Origin: Brasenia schreberi
Lineage: Eukaryota > Streptophyta > Magnoliopsida > Nymphaeales > Cabombaceae
NCBI GenBank assembly: GCA_036023115.1
Contig: JAYKKT010000074.1
Location: forward strand, 14,121,501-14,185,500
Reading direction: 5' to 3'
Length of the DNA stretch: 64,000 nt
Program-made: the position numbers and the translations under genes
Part shown: positions 44,539 through 56,322 of the stretch, one piece after another
Position numbering within the stretch: position 1 is the stretch's first letter
Layout: every line of letters begins with the position of its first letter
The notes under the pieces: generated by a model
Databases searched by the model: none
Seen by the model: the letters and a program-made list of their open reading frames with translations, nothing else
Told to the model about the DNA's origin: nothing

Positions 44539-45466
44539 TGTCACGAATTTTTTCTCTAAATATAGAGATCTTACCTCGTGATAGCAAAGCAACGAAGCAC
44601 GCTGCTTTCAGCTTCTTACTGCACACATAACTGCACCTATGCGTGCACTTGGCACCTATTTAGCTGTTGTTCTTTACTCACCCTACGGAAACTCTCTACG
44701 TAATGCAATGATCTAACTCACTCGAGAGTTAGATCAGTTATGGAAGCCCACACTTGATGTAGAGACGGGATCTTCACTCGTTGATGATGTAGAAACTTTA
44801 TTTCACTTCAAACAACCAAATTACAAGAATACAAGACACAACGGACTTCTGCTGACAAAGGAGGCTAACAGATCTGTACAGGAATTGGTTCAACCTTGGT
44901 TCACTGTGAACCAAGCTGATGAGATCTCTCTCCTCTCAAGAGACTCTCACTCACTCAGGTAAGCCCCTGCACACTCAAGTCACTCACCACTCCCTAACAC
45001 CTAGAACCGTTCCACTCACCTCACTTCATACCACACACCAACCCACCCATGTCCTATTTATAGAACATGGCTGGCTACTCAACCAAATCCGTGTAACCCT
45101 ATGGAACCATCTAGAGACTATCCATTGGTTACCACTCTAGGTTAGACCCAACCCGATTTGGTTAAGCTAACTAAGTCTAGCTATGTGACCCAACTCACCT
45201 ATACTAGACCCACTTGACCATACAAGACCAGAGTACATTAACATCACTCGGTTATGTACAGGACTCAAGACATGAATGTACAAAGACATAACTCATGACT
45301 CACGCACCCGTAGAAGACACCAATCGAACCATGGAGCAAAGGAGGTTTATGTTGCACGTGCCTTCGCACGGACGTCGCCCGGTGCGCATGCTCTCTGAAG
45401 TCGCCCGATGAAGGTTGTGGAAGGATGCGTGCGGGCGCTAGCGTCGCAGAATTATTGCTTGTCACA
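44539..45466 (-). mobile_element. Solo LTR 1, nested in the gypsy 5' LTR
   Basis: 928 bases. In its own direction it begins TGTGACAAGC and ends TTCGTGACA, with a CTATAAATAGG TATA box (about 45055-45065 on the minus strand) and AATAAAG further on. Flanked by GACCC on both sides (44534-44538 and 45467-45471). No internal region or coding sequence, so it is read as a solo LTR. Confidence 0.75.
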
Positions 45467-45471
45467 GACCC

Positions 45472-46360
45472 TATCATGAAAATTTTCTCTAAATACAGAG
45501 ATCTTACCACGTGATGGCAAATGAATGCTCGCAAACCTTTCAGCCCAACTTCGGTGCGCAGAACAGCTTCTGTTCGTGCGTGTTCCACTCGATCAGCAGT
45601 TGTTCTTCACTTTACTTATGGAATCTCTCTCCATCCCGTGATGATCCGCTTTGCTCAAGATGTGGATCGGCCTTAGAAGAACTCACACAATGTAGAGACA
45701 AGACTTTCTCACTCGGCTCAATGTAGAAGTAGAAACTTTATTCCTTGACAGCAAATGAATTACAAGACTCCACGACAATCGGATATTTGGCGATGAAAGG
45801 AGGTTTCCGGCTCAGATCTAGAACGGTTGGACACTATTCACCGTGAACTAGGCTAGCAAGACTCCTCTCCTCTCAAGAGGTTTCTCACACACTCGAGTAA
45901 ACCTCTGTTTACTCGGGTCTCACCTTTCCTACACTAAGACCGACTCACTCCACTCACAAGTGCCTCACACACTAGTGCTTTACATCACCTTACTCTCTCC
46001 TCCTCTTTGCCATAGCCCACCCGACCTCTATTTATAGAGTTCGGCTGGCTGGCTAACTCGGGTACAAGAGAACATTCTAGTGATCCCATTAGGTACCTCA
46101 CTAGATTAGACCCAACCCGATTTGGTTAGCTAACTAAGCCTAGCTATGTCACCCGACTCACCTAGACTTACTCTACCATACATGACTCGAGCAACACAAC
46201 ACTACTCATTGTTATGTATAGGACACTCAACTCATGTATATACAATGACATGACTCCAAGTACTAAAGGGATGCTCCATAAGTGTCAAGGCGCGTGCTAC
46301 TCAAGCGTGCAGTGTGGGTGCACGGCGCGTGCGTGTGGTGCTAGTGTCGCATTAGTCACA
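45472..46360 (-). mobile_element. Solo LTR 2, adjacent and of the same family
   Basis: 889 bases. Shares TTTTCTCTAAATA.AGAGATCTTAC, GTTGTTCTT.ACT and AGACCCAACCCGATTTGGTTA with solo LTR 1 but has diverged clearly. Begins TGTGACTAATG and ends TCATGATA in its own direction. Left flank GACCC (shared with LTR 1), right flank GATCT (46361-46365), two transitions away from GACCC. Confidence 0.75.
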
Positions 46361-46497
46361 GATCTAACTGCACCAAAGACCAAAGAAAACGAGGAAAACT
46401 TGTAAGTTTCTTTAAACTTTGATTTTTAACTTCTTTCTCCATTAAATTTAATTAAAAAAGGAGTTGTATTAATGGAGTTAAGTCTTCCCCATGTAAT

Positions 46498-46740
46498 ATT
46501 GGTGCATGAACACGATCGCACCCACAAGCACTTGAGCCTTTTCGCTCTTAACTGGTGGATGAACACGATCACACCCACAAGCACTTGAGCCTTTTCGCTC
46601 TTAACTGGGGATGAACACGATCGCACCCACATGCACTTCAGCCTTTTCGCTCTTAAATTGGTGGATTGTCACGATTATACCCACGAGCACTCGAGCCTTT
46701 CCGCTCTTTACACTCAAGTGCACTCGAGCCTTTTCGCTCT
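46498..46740 (+). repeat. 53-bp tandem array in the 5' LTR
   Basis: About four units built on GATGAACACGATCGCACCCA and CACTTGAGCCTTTTCGCTCT. The 3' LTR has about three (53552-53735). Confidence 0.85.
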
Positions 46741-46759
46741 CTTAAGCTAAATATATATA

Positions 46760-47030
46760 TTTCAATTCACGTGAGTTTTACTTTCGTGAAAGTAGAGTGA
46801 ATGCACTTTAAATTCGTGTGAGTTTTACTTTCGTGAAAGTAGAGTAAATACACTTTCAATTCACGTGAGTTTTAGTTTCGTGAAAGTAGAGTAAATGCAC
46901 TTTAAATTCGCGTGAGTTTTACTTTTGTAAAAGTAGAGTAAATGTACTTTCAATTCACGTGAGTTTTAATTTCGTGAAAGTAGAGTGAATACGCTTTAAA
47001 TTTGCGTGAGTTTTACTTTGGATGTAGAGT
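46760..47030 (+). repeat. 47-bp tandem hairpin array in the 5' LTR
   Basis: Six units around GTGAGTTTTACTTTCGTGAA and AGTAGAGT; each holds the near-palindrome ACTTTCGTGAAAGT. Two unit types alternate (TTTCAATTCACGTGAG and TTTAAATTCGCGTGAG). The 3' LTR has seven (53760-54075). Confidence 0.85.
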
Positions 47031-47539
47031 GAGTTGCAAATTTCAATTCGGGTGAGTTCGCATCATCGTTTTCAAAAACCCAAAACATAATTTATAGCAT
47101 CTTTGCATCTGCTCATTGCGGCAAGTCGCTCGAATACTCGCTCCAACTACGCTAAAACTAGGCCACACATTCCACACACACATCAGGCCTAAATAAATAA
47201 AACTTGCAAGAATCTTAGGGTCGTTCAACCCCGTGATAAAATTGGCAAAAAGTACACGAATCGAATTCATTCAAAATACTAAGCATTCAGTTAATTTAAA
47301 GTAAAAGTTTGTTTGAAAATTGAAGTTTCTAAGCACTTAAACCGACCCTTAGCATCGGTTCAAGAAGGTTTAAAGCGAAAATAGTTCACTTAGCTACAAT
47401 CACCAAAGTCAGAAAACCGTTTTAAAAACTTTCGCTAGTATGAGTAAGCTAGCTGGCACGCTCACGCAAGCGTAGGCACGAAAAGGTTCACTTCGAGTTT
47501 TTTTGAACTTGGGAGTGGAAATTTTCATGTTTATAGAAT

Positions 47540-47557
47540 TGGCACGCCCGGTGGGAC
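47540..47557 (+). promoter_or_regulatory. Primer binding site of the gypsy element
   Basis: TGGCACGCCCGGTGGGAC starts four bases after the LTR end. It begins with TGG as required to pair with a tRNA 3' CCA. I have not assigned the tRNA. Confidence 0.65.
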
Positions 47558-47649
47558 TCGGGTCTTAAGTGAACTTCAAATCAAACAGGTAAAACTCCAA
47601 ATCCTTCAAAAAACGTGTTTTCAAAATTGTGCACCAAAATTTGTAAGAA

Positions 47650-48018
47650 ATGGATGAAAAGTCAAGGAAATCCTCGTCGAGTAACTCAAAGCATTTTTTT
47701 CAATCATCTAAAGCCCAAGAAGAGCTAGCTGCTATCAAAGAAATTTTTAGAAAGATGGATGCCTTAAGCCATGAGATTAAGGCACATCGATCACATAGCA
47801 ACTTATTTCGGACACATAGAGATCATGAAAGGAAAACCGATCTTAAACTCAACGAAGGATATGAGGTTAAAGATGAAACCCGAAGGCGGATCAAATCATC
47901 CATTCCCAAGCCTCCAAACCCTCCAATGTCAAAAGAAAAACCAAAAAAAGATTTTCATATTTCAAAAAGTCAAAAAAATCTGGAAAACTTTCAAAAACAC
48001 AAAAAAATTGAAAAATAA
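47650..48018 (+). pseudogene. Gypsy element, first ORF (gag-like?)
   Basis: 122 codons, Lys/Ser-rich (EELAAIKEIFRKMDALSHEI, then a basic tail). Position just after the primer site suggests the gag start. No zinc knuckle seen. Further broken frames run to 48692. Confidence 0.4.
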
Positions 48019-48794
48019 AACTTTGAAATTCTGGGAGCTAGAAATGAAATCACTAATTTAGGGCACATAAACATAGTGGGACACAAAATCCACACCCCAC
48101 AAAAGGACGAGAGTCACACAAAGGTAGTATTTGAAAAGGAACGCCTCAAAAAGCAACGGGAACTCAAAATAGAGTCACCCGGAGACAAGGCCTACTCTCA
48201 CCATGAAAAGGTAGACAAGCCGGAAAGAGGTATGCCTGAAACTCATCCTCCTCTAAACTCTCTTCTCGATATAGGGTTATCGGATGCATTGAATCACACT
48301 CATGCACCCACAAAAACGTGCTCGAAAAAGAGGATTTTCAAGGTGCGCCGAATGTCCCACACCACAAAAAAGAATTTCAAAAACAAAAACAAAATAAAGA
48401 TCAAAATGTGGTAGACATGGAGACCCCTAAGGTATGCATCGACATCCTACGAACTCATAACCCTATCATGAATGAAACCATTCCCTCAAGCCTAGTCTTG
48501 TACCCTGAACCCAAGCCTAGGACCATAAACCCAAATAATCCATCCTTAGGGGCACCTCGAGTTGCACCTAGGGAGCATGTCAAACCCCTTCACCAATTAG
48601 AACTTAAAACTAAGCCAAGTCTTCCCAAAACCCTCAAGGGACCGATCATGGCTTCCCTTGAAAACCATATCTCCCAAACTAGGGTTGTGTGAAAGCAAAC
48701 TAGGGTTGTGTGGAAGCCCTAGTCTTCCACCACCCCAAAATCCAAACTCCTACCCAAAATAAAACGGGTATATACCCATGATATAAACAATTCA

Positions 48795-49070
48795 ATGTTT
48801 CAAGGGCATGAACTTTATAAAACTTTTTCAAAAACCAAAAAGCCTTTGAAGATCATCTTAAACATGGGGTATAAACCCTACAAGGGCCTAGGAAACATAA
48901 ATCAAGGTAGGCTGGAACCCAGCCTACCTAAAACCAACCCAAGTCGATATAGATTGGGCTACAACCCACCCATACCCCCTGAACAACTACCTAAGACCAC
49001 TTGGGTCAAGGGTCCCTTAGAACCCACTAAAACCGAGACCCATGGCTTAGACCTATTGATTAGAGTCTAA
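48795..49070 (+). pseudogene. Gypsy element G-patch region
   Basis: NMGYKPYKGLGNINQGRLEP (from 48861) matches the G-patch found in the gag-pol of Tat-like plant gypsy elements, where MGY.PGKGLG is usual. Followed by RLGYNPPIP. G-patches bind RNA. The frame ends at 49070. Confidence 0.6.
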
Positions 49071-49899
49071 TTCACAGAGTTTTCTTTGTAGGTTTGATTG
49101 AAGAGTCCTCCTTTTCAAAAATCCAAAAAAAAATAGATATTGCGAAAAAACAAAAAAATTGAAAACCTTCAAAATCCCAAAAGCATTTGAAAATCTGAAA
49201 ATTCCAAAAAGAAATTTGTTTCATTTGAAAAAAGTTTTAAAAAGAAAGCCTTTATGTTGATCCTTGAATTTGTATTTCAAAAAAAGACAAAAAAATTGAA
49301 AAATTTCAAAAATTCCAAAAATAATGCCATGTACAAAGCCAAATTTCAAAATACTTTCCAAAACTATATATACTCTCAAACCCAAAAATCGTCCAATGCT
49401 GGTCATGTATACCTTCTATTGCCTAAAGCTTCCTCAAAATTAAAATGTTTGAGAACCATCAAAACAAGGAGGAAGATCACCTCCAAGCTTCCTAAATTTC
49501 GTAGAATCCTTGACTTGGAAAAATTGGGGATTTGTAGAGTGAGTCTAACCCATAGTGTGTGCATGTTTACATGAGCATCATGCATTACATTTTTTTGAAA
49601 ATCATATATTTGCATAAACAATATCGGGTCTAGACATCATCTTAGAACTCGAGTTCAGGGTTTATGTCAAGCCAAAGGGGCATGGGAGTCGACCCCCTAA
49701 GTATCGAGCCATCATAGGCATGTCTCCATATGGATCAAAATCCAAGACCTTCAAGGTTGATTCCAAAAATGTCAAAAAGATGCTAAACCTCTCAAAAGAA
49801 ACTTTTGAAAAAGGGTTAAAATTTAAATGATGATTTCCAAAAGATCTTGAAAAGATCATGATAAATCCTCCAAATTTTCAAAAACCTCTGAAGCATTAC

Positions 49900-50200
49900 A
49901 ATTCATGTAAATGCATTGGGTATTTTGCTCGATCAATATGAAGATGATATCCATAGAAAGTGTGTCATTTATTTCGAAAAATCTATTTGGCATGTAAAAG
50001 AAATTATCAAGCCAATAGAGAAATCGTACTTAGGCCTTGGTATAAGCTTCCAAATTCGAGACATCATTTCCCATGTCATGAAAAGGGAATAATGTTGATT
50101 CATTCAAAGCACTTATTTGAAAAACCTATCTTAATGGGTAGGCAAGATAAATGGCAGCCTCTTTCAATGGAGTAGGAGTTCATCCTTAAGACTCCATTAA
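49900..50200 (+). pseudogene. Gypsy element RNase H remains
   Basis: Readable with frame changes: LGILLDQYEDD, CVIYFEKSIWHVKEIIKPIE, KSYLGLGISF and LFEKPILMGRQDKWQPLSME. This follows the gypsy RNase H pattern (AIYYLSK, Y..IEK, LFEKP.L.GR..KWQ). The reverse transcriptase core before it is not recognisable. Confidence 0.65.
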
Positions 50201-50639
50201 GGGACAAACCCTGCATCGTGTGGCTGAAGTGCCTCTTTGAGACACATTTCTCATACTTGATTAAATGCCCTATGAAGGCATATTTTTCAAAAGAATTTCA
50301 AAAACCATGCTTGGACAAATTGTTTTAAAGAAAATCAAGCATGGGAAATATATTTTGATCAAGGGGCAGGTAGCAAAATCATCTTCATATCTCTCAAGAA
50401 AGTTTTTTTTTAGAAAGGGAGGATTTCTCGAATTTGCTGCTTCAAAAAGATCAAGTTTTGATCGGAGCAATTTTAACCCTACATATGACCTTGAAAAGAA
50501 AGATTCCAGCATCTTGTTGATATGAAAACCTTGATAAGGTTAGGATAAATACATGAGTCCCACGATGGAAAACGTGGAGATCATGTCAATTCAAATATGA
50601 TGGCCATGACGATCACTTAGGGATGGTTATGTTTGTCAA

Positions 50640-50780
50640 CCCTTAAGCAAAAATTGTCATGATTATGTTAGAAATACCATAAATGTCAAATGCATGGGCA
50701 TGTCATCCCATCATCCACCTATAATTCCCTTTGAAAAAATCTTGGCCCTTCACCATGTGGCCGTGTGAATCATTCATCTC
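50640..50780 (+). pseudogene. Gypsy element integrase zinc-binding remains
   Basis: One frame reads YHKCQMHGHVIP (from 50675), the C..C end of the integrase HHCC finger, then a stretch like LGPSPCGRVN that could derive from the following PWPF..WG motif. The catalytic core is lost. The rest to 52320 is Lys-rich low-complexity DNA. Confidence 0.45.
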
Positions 50781-52320
50781 CATCAAACTAGGGGCATTAA
50801 AAATGCATCCCCTAGACACCTTCCATGGAGAATCAATTTCATAAAACATGTATCTCCATCATATCATGTGGAATACATTTCATATTGTCATCATTTCATA
50901 AAGCATGTATTTTCATTGAATCACATGGAGTGCATATCATACATCATACACACCTCATTCACCCAAAGAGGCCCAAAAAGGTGGCAGCCCAAGTAGGAAT
51001 GTCCTCATGTCATAAAAAGAGCAACAAAATTCGATAATACATGTTGATATTATGGGTAAAAATTTAGTAGACCTCGAAAATGCCCAATACTTGAAAGGGT
51101 TTATGTTAAATTCTTTCAAAAAGATTTTAAAAAAAATTGAGCTCCTTTGAAACTTCTTGAAAGAAGGATCAAGGTTGATTGTATGACCCCAAATGAAGGA
51201 ATTGATGCTTTACAAAAGATAGAGTTTTCAAAAACAAATTGGTGATATTTCAAAAATCTTTGGCTTACAAAATGAAGCCTTGTTCAAAATAGCAAAATAT
51301 TTTCAAATGGCAGATGCTATTAAGAAATGGGACGATCTCGATTGAATCGAGTAACCAAAGAGATAAGCTTTCCTCCCATTTTACTTCTCTCTCCAAAAAG
51401 AAAAATTGGCAATATTCAAAAGAAAAAGAAACAAACAAAGAGAATACAAAAACTCCTCGAAAAAGAAGTCTTCCCCGAAAAAGGAATACAAAAACTTCTT
51501 AAAAAGGAGTCTTCTCTTTGAAAGAAAAAAGGAAAAAGAAAAGAGAATACAAAAACTCCTAAAAAAAAAAGGGAATACAAAAACTTCTTCAAAAGAGGTC
51601 TTCTCTTGAAAATGGAAAAAAGAAAAAGGAAAGCCAAAGCTCAAAAGAGCAAAATTTCCAATTCTTTGCCTAAAACCATAGGACGCTTCAGAAGGGACCG
51701 TGGTAACTCTTTCCCATATCCTTGCAGCTTATCCCAATAAAAAAATGTTCAACTATGAAATTTCTAAATTAGGAATAGAATCTACTTATTTGGATTTCAT
51801 TTTGTTTGAGAATTAAACTTTGTATTATGGGAAATGGAACTTTGAAATGTTTTTCAAAATTTCCTATCAAAAACCTCTACCAAGTAGTAGGTGTCGAAAC
51901 CCGAATAAAGTGAAGTATGAAAAATTGAAAGTCCTTTTTTATAGAAGATAAAAGGAGTTCCTTTTGAAAAAGAAATTTTCAAAACCCAAAAATATCAAAA
52001 AGACATGGGATAAAACTTGCTTGGGGTAGTCGGCCTTTAAAGACTCTCTTCGGGCTCAAAAATCCCCCAAAAATTGTCTCTCTCAAAAAGCTCACCTCGC
52101 TCACTCATGCATGCATTCAAAAGTCATTCATCATGATCATGCCTAGGAAAAGCACCCCAGATAGGAAAAGTCCCCTTTTGGCTGGAAATCCCCCTCTTAT
52201 GATCAAAGAAAAATGAGTTTTATGAAACGAAACATGATTCATTTTCAAGAAAATATGGGAAGAAAATCCATAAAGGGTGTTTATTCTTTGACATTATCCA
52301 AATACATTTGAATCAATGCC

Positions 52321-52331
52321 AAAGAGGGGCA
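52321..52331 (+). promoter_or_regulatory. Polypurine tract of the gypsy element
   Basis: AAAGAGGGGCA just before the 3' LTR, the usual plus-strand primer of Tat-like gypsy elements. Confidence 0.75.
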
Positions 52332-52333
52332 TC

Positions 52334-54581
52334 TTTAAACACCTTAAAAATGGTGATATTTTCTAAAACTCATAAAGTTTCAAAATCCAGCTTACAGCCT
52401 TCTTTATCCTTTAAAAACCAAAAATTTTAAAGCTTAAACCTTTTGAAAAATATTTCAAAATAAAGGTTTTAAATTCAAGCTAAAAGCACATGGATTTCAA
52501 AGCAGATCAAAATGGATAAGTGAAACACGATCCAAATAGCCCGCTCGAGGTTAAGTCAAAAAGTGAAGGATGGACCAAGTCTGTCTGGATGAAAGCCAGA
52601 TTGAAGATCGAACTCTGTGTTCATATCGAAACAAGTTTAACTTCAAAAAGGCAAAATGAAACCAAGATCCTAATGAAACCCTCAAAAAGCAAGAATCGGG
52701 TCTGTCAAAATGGAAATCAGAGTCAGATTGAAAATCGGGTATCGACCTCATAAAAAATAAGCTCAAGACGGGGCCAGACGGACCAAATCAAGCCTCAAAA
52801 GAAAAGTCATAAAAACAAGCATTGGCCGATTAAAGGGGCTGAGAAAAACCCAATCTAAAATTGGGTCACCGAGGATCAGAGACCGCTAAAAAATCGTTCA
52901 TTTTATGTACCAAAGACAGACTCAAAAGAGAAATTTTGGATTGGATCTGACCAAAAGATCCAAATCCAAACCCTATAAGAAGACAAAAAAATGAATTGCA
53001 TCTGGACCAAAAGATCTAAATACATGTTCCACTGAAAATTGGATAGGGTTATACCCAAGGATCCAAACCTGATCCATAAGATCAACTCTTGGCATATAAA
53101 TAGGGCCAAGAGGGTTGAAAAAAAGAGGTTGGAGGCTTGAAGAAGGAGGAGAGAGGTTGGAGCTCAAGGTGGTTCACGTGAACCCTCTTGGCCAAGGTGA
53201 GTGCCTAAACCCGACTGCATCAAGGGGGCGTAGCACCTGCACCATGGGGGCGCTGCACCTGCACACCAAGGGGGTGATGCACCCGTACCAAGGGGGCACA
53301 ACACCTGCACACCAGGGGGCATTGCACCTGCACACCAGGGGGCGTTGCACCCGCACCAAGGGGGCATTGCACCCGCACCAAGGGTGCGCTACATTTGCAC
53401 GAGGGGGGCGCTGCACCAAAGACCAAAGAAAACGGAGAAAATTTATAAGTTTCTTTAAACTTCGATTTTTAATCATCTTTTCCATTAAAATAAATTCAAA
53501 AATGGGTTGTATTAATGGAGCGAAGTCTCCCCCCATGTTGTAATATTGGTGCATGAACACGATCGCACCCACAAGCACTTGAGCCTTTTCGCTCTTAACT
53601 GGTGGATGAACACGATCGCACCCACATGCACTTGAGCCTTTTCGCTCTTAAATTGGTGGATTGTCACGATTACACCCACGAGCACTCGAGCCTTTCCGCT
53701 CTTTACACTCGCGTGCACTCGAGCCTTTTCGCTCTTTTAAGCTATATATATATATATATTTCGATTCACGTGAGTTTTACTTTCGTAAAAGTAGAGTGAA
53801 TGCACTTTTAATTCGCGTGAGTTTTACTTTCGTGAAAGTAGAGTAAATGCACTTTCAATTCGTGCGAGTTTTACTTTCGTGAAATTAGAGTAAATGCATT
53901 TTAAATTTGCGTGAGTTTTACTTTCGTGAAAATAGAGTAAATGCACTTTCAATTCGTGTGAGTTTACTTTCGTGAAAGTAGAGTGAATGCACTTTAAATT
54001 CGCGTGAGTTTTACTTTCGTGAAAGTAGAGTAAATATACTTTCAATTCGCGTGAGTTTTACTTCGGATGTAGAGTGAGTTGCAAATTTTAATTCGGGTGA
54101 GTTCGCATCATCGTTCTCAAAAACCCAAAGCAGAATTTATAGCATCTTTGCATCCACTCATTGCGGCAAATCACTCGAACACTCGCTCCAACCACGTTGA
54201 AACTAGGCCACACATTCCACACACACATCATGCCTAAATAAATAAAACTTGCAAGAATCTTAGGGTCATCAAACCCCGTGATAAAATTGGTAAAAAGTAC
54301 ACGAATCGAATTCGTTCAAAACATTGAGCATTCAGTTAATTTGAAGTAAAAATTTGTTTGAAAATCGAAGTTCTTAAGTGCTTAAACCGACCCTTGAGCG
54401 TTGGTTTAAGAAGGTTTAAAGCGAAAAGAGTCTGCTTGCCTACAATCGCTAAAGTTAGAAAACCGTTTTAAAAAACTTCGCTAGTTTGAGTAAGCTAATT
54501 GGTACGCTCGCGCAAGCGTAGGCACGAAAAGGTTCACTTCGAGTTTTTTTAAACTTGGGAGTGGAAATTTTCATGTTTACA
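52334..54581 (+). repeat. 3' LTR of the gypsy element
   Basis: 2248 bases, begins TTTAAACACC and ends GTTTACA. Uninterrupted counterpart of 43564-47535, with TATAAATA at 53095-53102, minisatellite 53222-53415, and tandem arrays 53552-53735 and 53760-54075. Confidence 0.88.
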
Positions 54582-54587
54582 TGACTC

Positions 54588-54649
54588 TCAATCAGCTACT
54601 TAGTGAGCATCTCGATACATAAAATGAGGAACCCATGAGAAACAAAAGT

Positions 54650-54691
<42 letters not shown>

Positions 54692-55482
54692 CTTCCAACA
54701 TAAGTATTTACACGTGACTGAAGTTGTTAAAAGATTTAATAAATCCATATTGATTGATGCAATATTAATATAAAATTGATCATAATATAACCAACACAAA
54801 AATATGACAGATCTGTTAAAAGTGAAAACAGTATAGAGAACTAACCAAAATGCTGAGCTAGAAATGTTGTAGAGGCCCACGCGAACAGGGACAGGGGAGA
54901 TGTTTCTTCCTGTAAACCACTTTTCTGCTGCAACATGAATCTTTGTTAGGCACAAGGAGACAAATTGATCGTTGGCTTTCTCATTGGTGGATACTCGACT
55001 TTTTTTGTGAAGACTCATACGTATTTATATACGAAAAGTCATACTAAAAGCCTTCTATGTGAAGAATCTTAGACAAAGGCTCCTATCTTAAATCTTCATC
55101 AAACCGTCGTTCCTATTGCAGGACTTTGAATTAGAGAGGAAATTTGGACTTCAGCCCACATATTTACAAATGGTGCAACTTTACTCTATGTGCATACGAT
55201 TCAAGATATGGACTTTAAAAATGGTTTTGATGCGGCTTGATCTGGATCTGCAACGACAACTGCATTCTATGAATTGGACTGGAGTCTCTATCTTCAAATA
55301 ATTGGACCTTTACATATTGAATCTAGGCTATGCTTCCAATCCTAATCCCAGACACTGAATTCAAACCTTGAAATAGTTGGATCTTTATGGAAAGAGACTA
55401 TATATATGTATATAAATATGTATATATGTATGTATGTATGTATATGTGTATATATATCAATCTCTGTGTGTATATATATACA

Positions 55483-55570
<88 letters not shown>

Positions 55571-56287
55571 TCATATATCACCCTAGGTTAACCACTACTA
55601 TTAGGTACCTTCACTTGGGTGACTTTTCATATCATAATACCCAGTATAAGGCTAATGGGATTAGTATTTTATTTTACTTTCGTTTTCTTATGAAGGTTTT
55701 GATGATTTCTCTTTTTTTATATACAAAGGAAGGCTAACAGTTTAACCAACAGTGGACAGCACCTATTGTACCACCCTTGAGCAAGCAATCACAACTCTGC
55801 CCATGGGTACCAAACCCAGTCGGGAAGTCGGGTGCAATTTTATTTCATGTTGCATGCATGTTAGATCAGGGTCGGTTTGAGGGACCCATTCCTATTGTTT
55901 GGGTGCCGGTTCTAGACCCATCAATCTGTGGGTTGAATTCAAGCCTTTTTCTGGGTCAGGTTTGTGTTGGGTGCAAACCCACCCCATTGCCATTCCTATA
56001 GGTGAGAGATAGCGGCTAGGACATTATTGTGCCATAGAAAGTGCTCTCGTTGACTAAAAGCAAAGTTTGCCATGAAACGGAATACAAAGGTGGCTTCACA
56101 ATATACGTGCTTGATCCAAACTTCCCATTACTTGTTGAGTGAGATCTTGATTTGTTTGTATTGTTCTTTGAGTGTGAATAAGTTGTATTAAGAGCATAGA
56201 CAACACATGTTTTCAACTTGAAGCTCTATTTTCCTAAATCCTTAGTCCCAAGCTATTTGTGAGCCATGAGATATATCCCATAGCTCT

Positions 56288-56320
<33 letters not shown>
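54588..56320. other. Intergenic DNA with microsatellites
   Basis: No gene is recognised. (TA)n at 54653-54687, a long CA/TA/TG block at 55484-55568 and (TA)n at 56290-56320. 55750-56001 resembles GC-rich hAT-type MITEs and ends CCCCATTGCCATTCCTATAG, similar to the element at 24621. Confidence 0.4.
55484..55568. repeat. (CA)n(TA)n(TG)n palindromic microsatellite
   Basis: About 13 CA, 6 TA and 22 TG units in a row. The CA and TG arms are complementary, so the block can extrude as a long hairpin. Frames across it encode only Thr-His or Cys-Val runs. Confidence 0.95.

Positions 56321-56322
<2 letters not shown>

Larger units (their letters stand above)
43564..47535 (+). repeat. 5' LTR of the gypsy element (with nested insertions)
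   Basis: About 2.15 kb once the two nested LTRs (44539-46365) are removed. Start is TATAAATACC, from TGTAAACACC by decay; end is GTTTATA (from GTTTACA). Contains TATAAATA at 44318-44325, a GC-rich minisatellite, and 53-bp and 47-bp tandem arrays. Confidence 0.85.
43564..54581 (+). mobile_element. Ty3/gypsy-type retrotransposon, 11 kb, degenerate
   Basis: Long LTRs at 43564-47535 (interrupted) and 52334-54581. GACTC stands immediately before the left LTR (43559-43563) and one base after the right LTR (54583-54587), a likely target duplication. A primer binding site follows the left LTR, a purine tract precedes the right LTR. The 4.8-kb interior is full of stops but keeps a G-patch, RNase H and integrase zinc-finger remains in order, typical of the Tat-like gypsy lineages of plants. 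The related solo LTR at 59608-62087 confirms the LTR ends (TGTAAACACC...TGTCTACA). Confidence 0.85.

Noticed and set aside
44317..44626. Cys/Pro-rich small proteins across the LTR minisatellite (also 53164-53578)
   Set aside because: Produced by the GC-rich tandem repeat in several frames; no start context or conservation expected.
46760..47030. CRISPR-like regular repeats
   Set aside because: Units are contiguous without unique spacers, degenerate, and lie in a plant LTR.
47043..47270. 75-codon minus-strand frame at the 5' LTR end
   Set aside because: It lies within the LTR, is not kept open in the 3' LTR, and has no recognisable domain.
51314..51644. Lys-rich and Phe-rich frames on both strands
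   Set aside because: A-rich low-complexity stretch (AAAAAG, CTTCTT) in the dead interior of the gypsy element.
55387..55737. Frames with Tyr-Ile, Thr-His and Cys-Val runs
   Set aside because: Direct translation of TA/CA/TG microsatellites.
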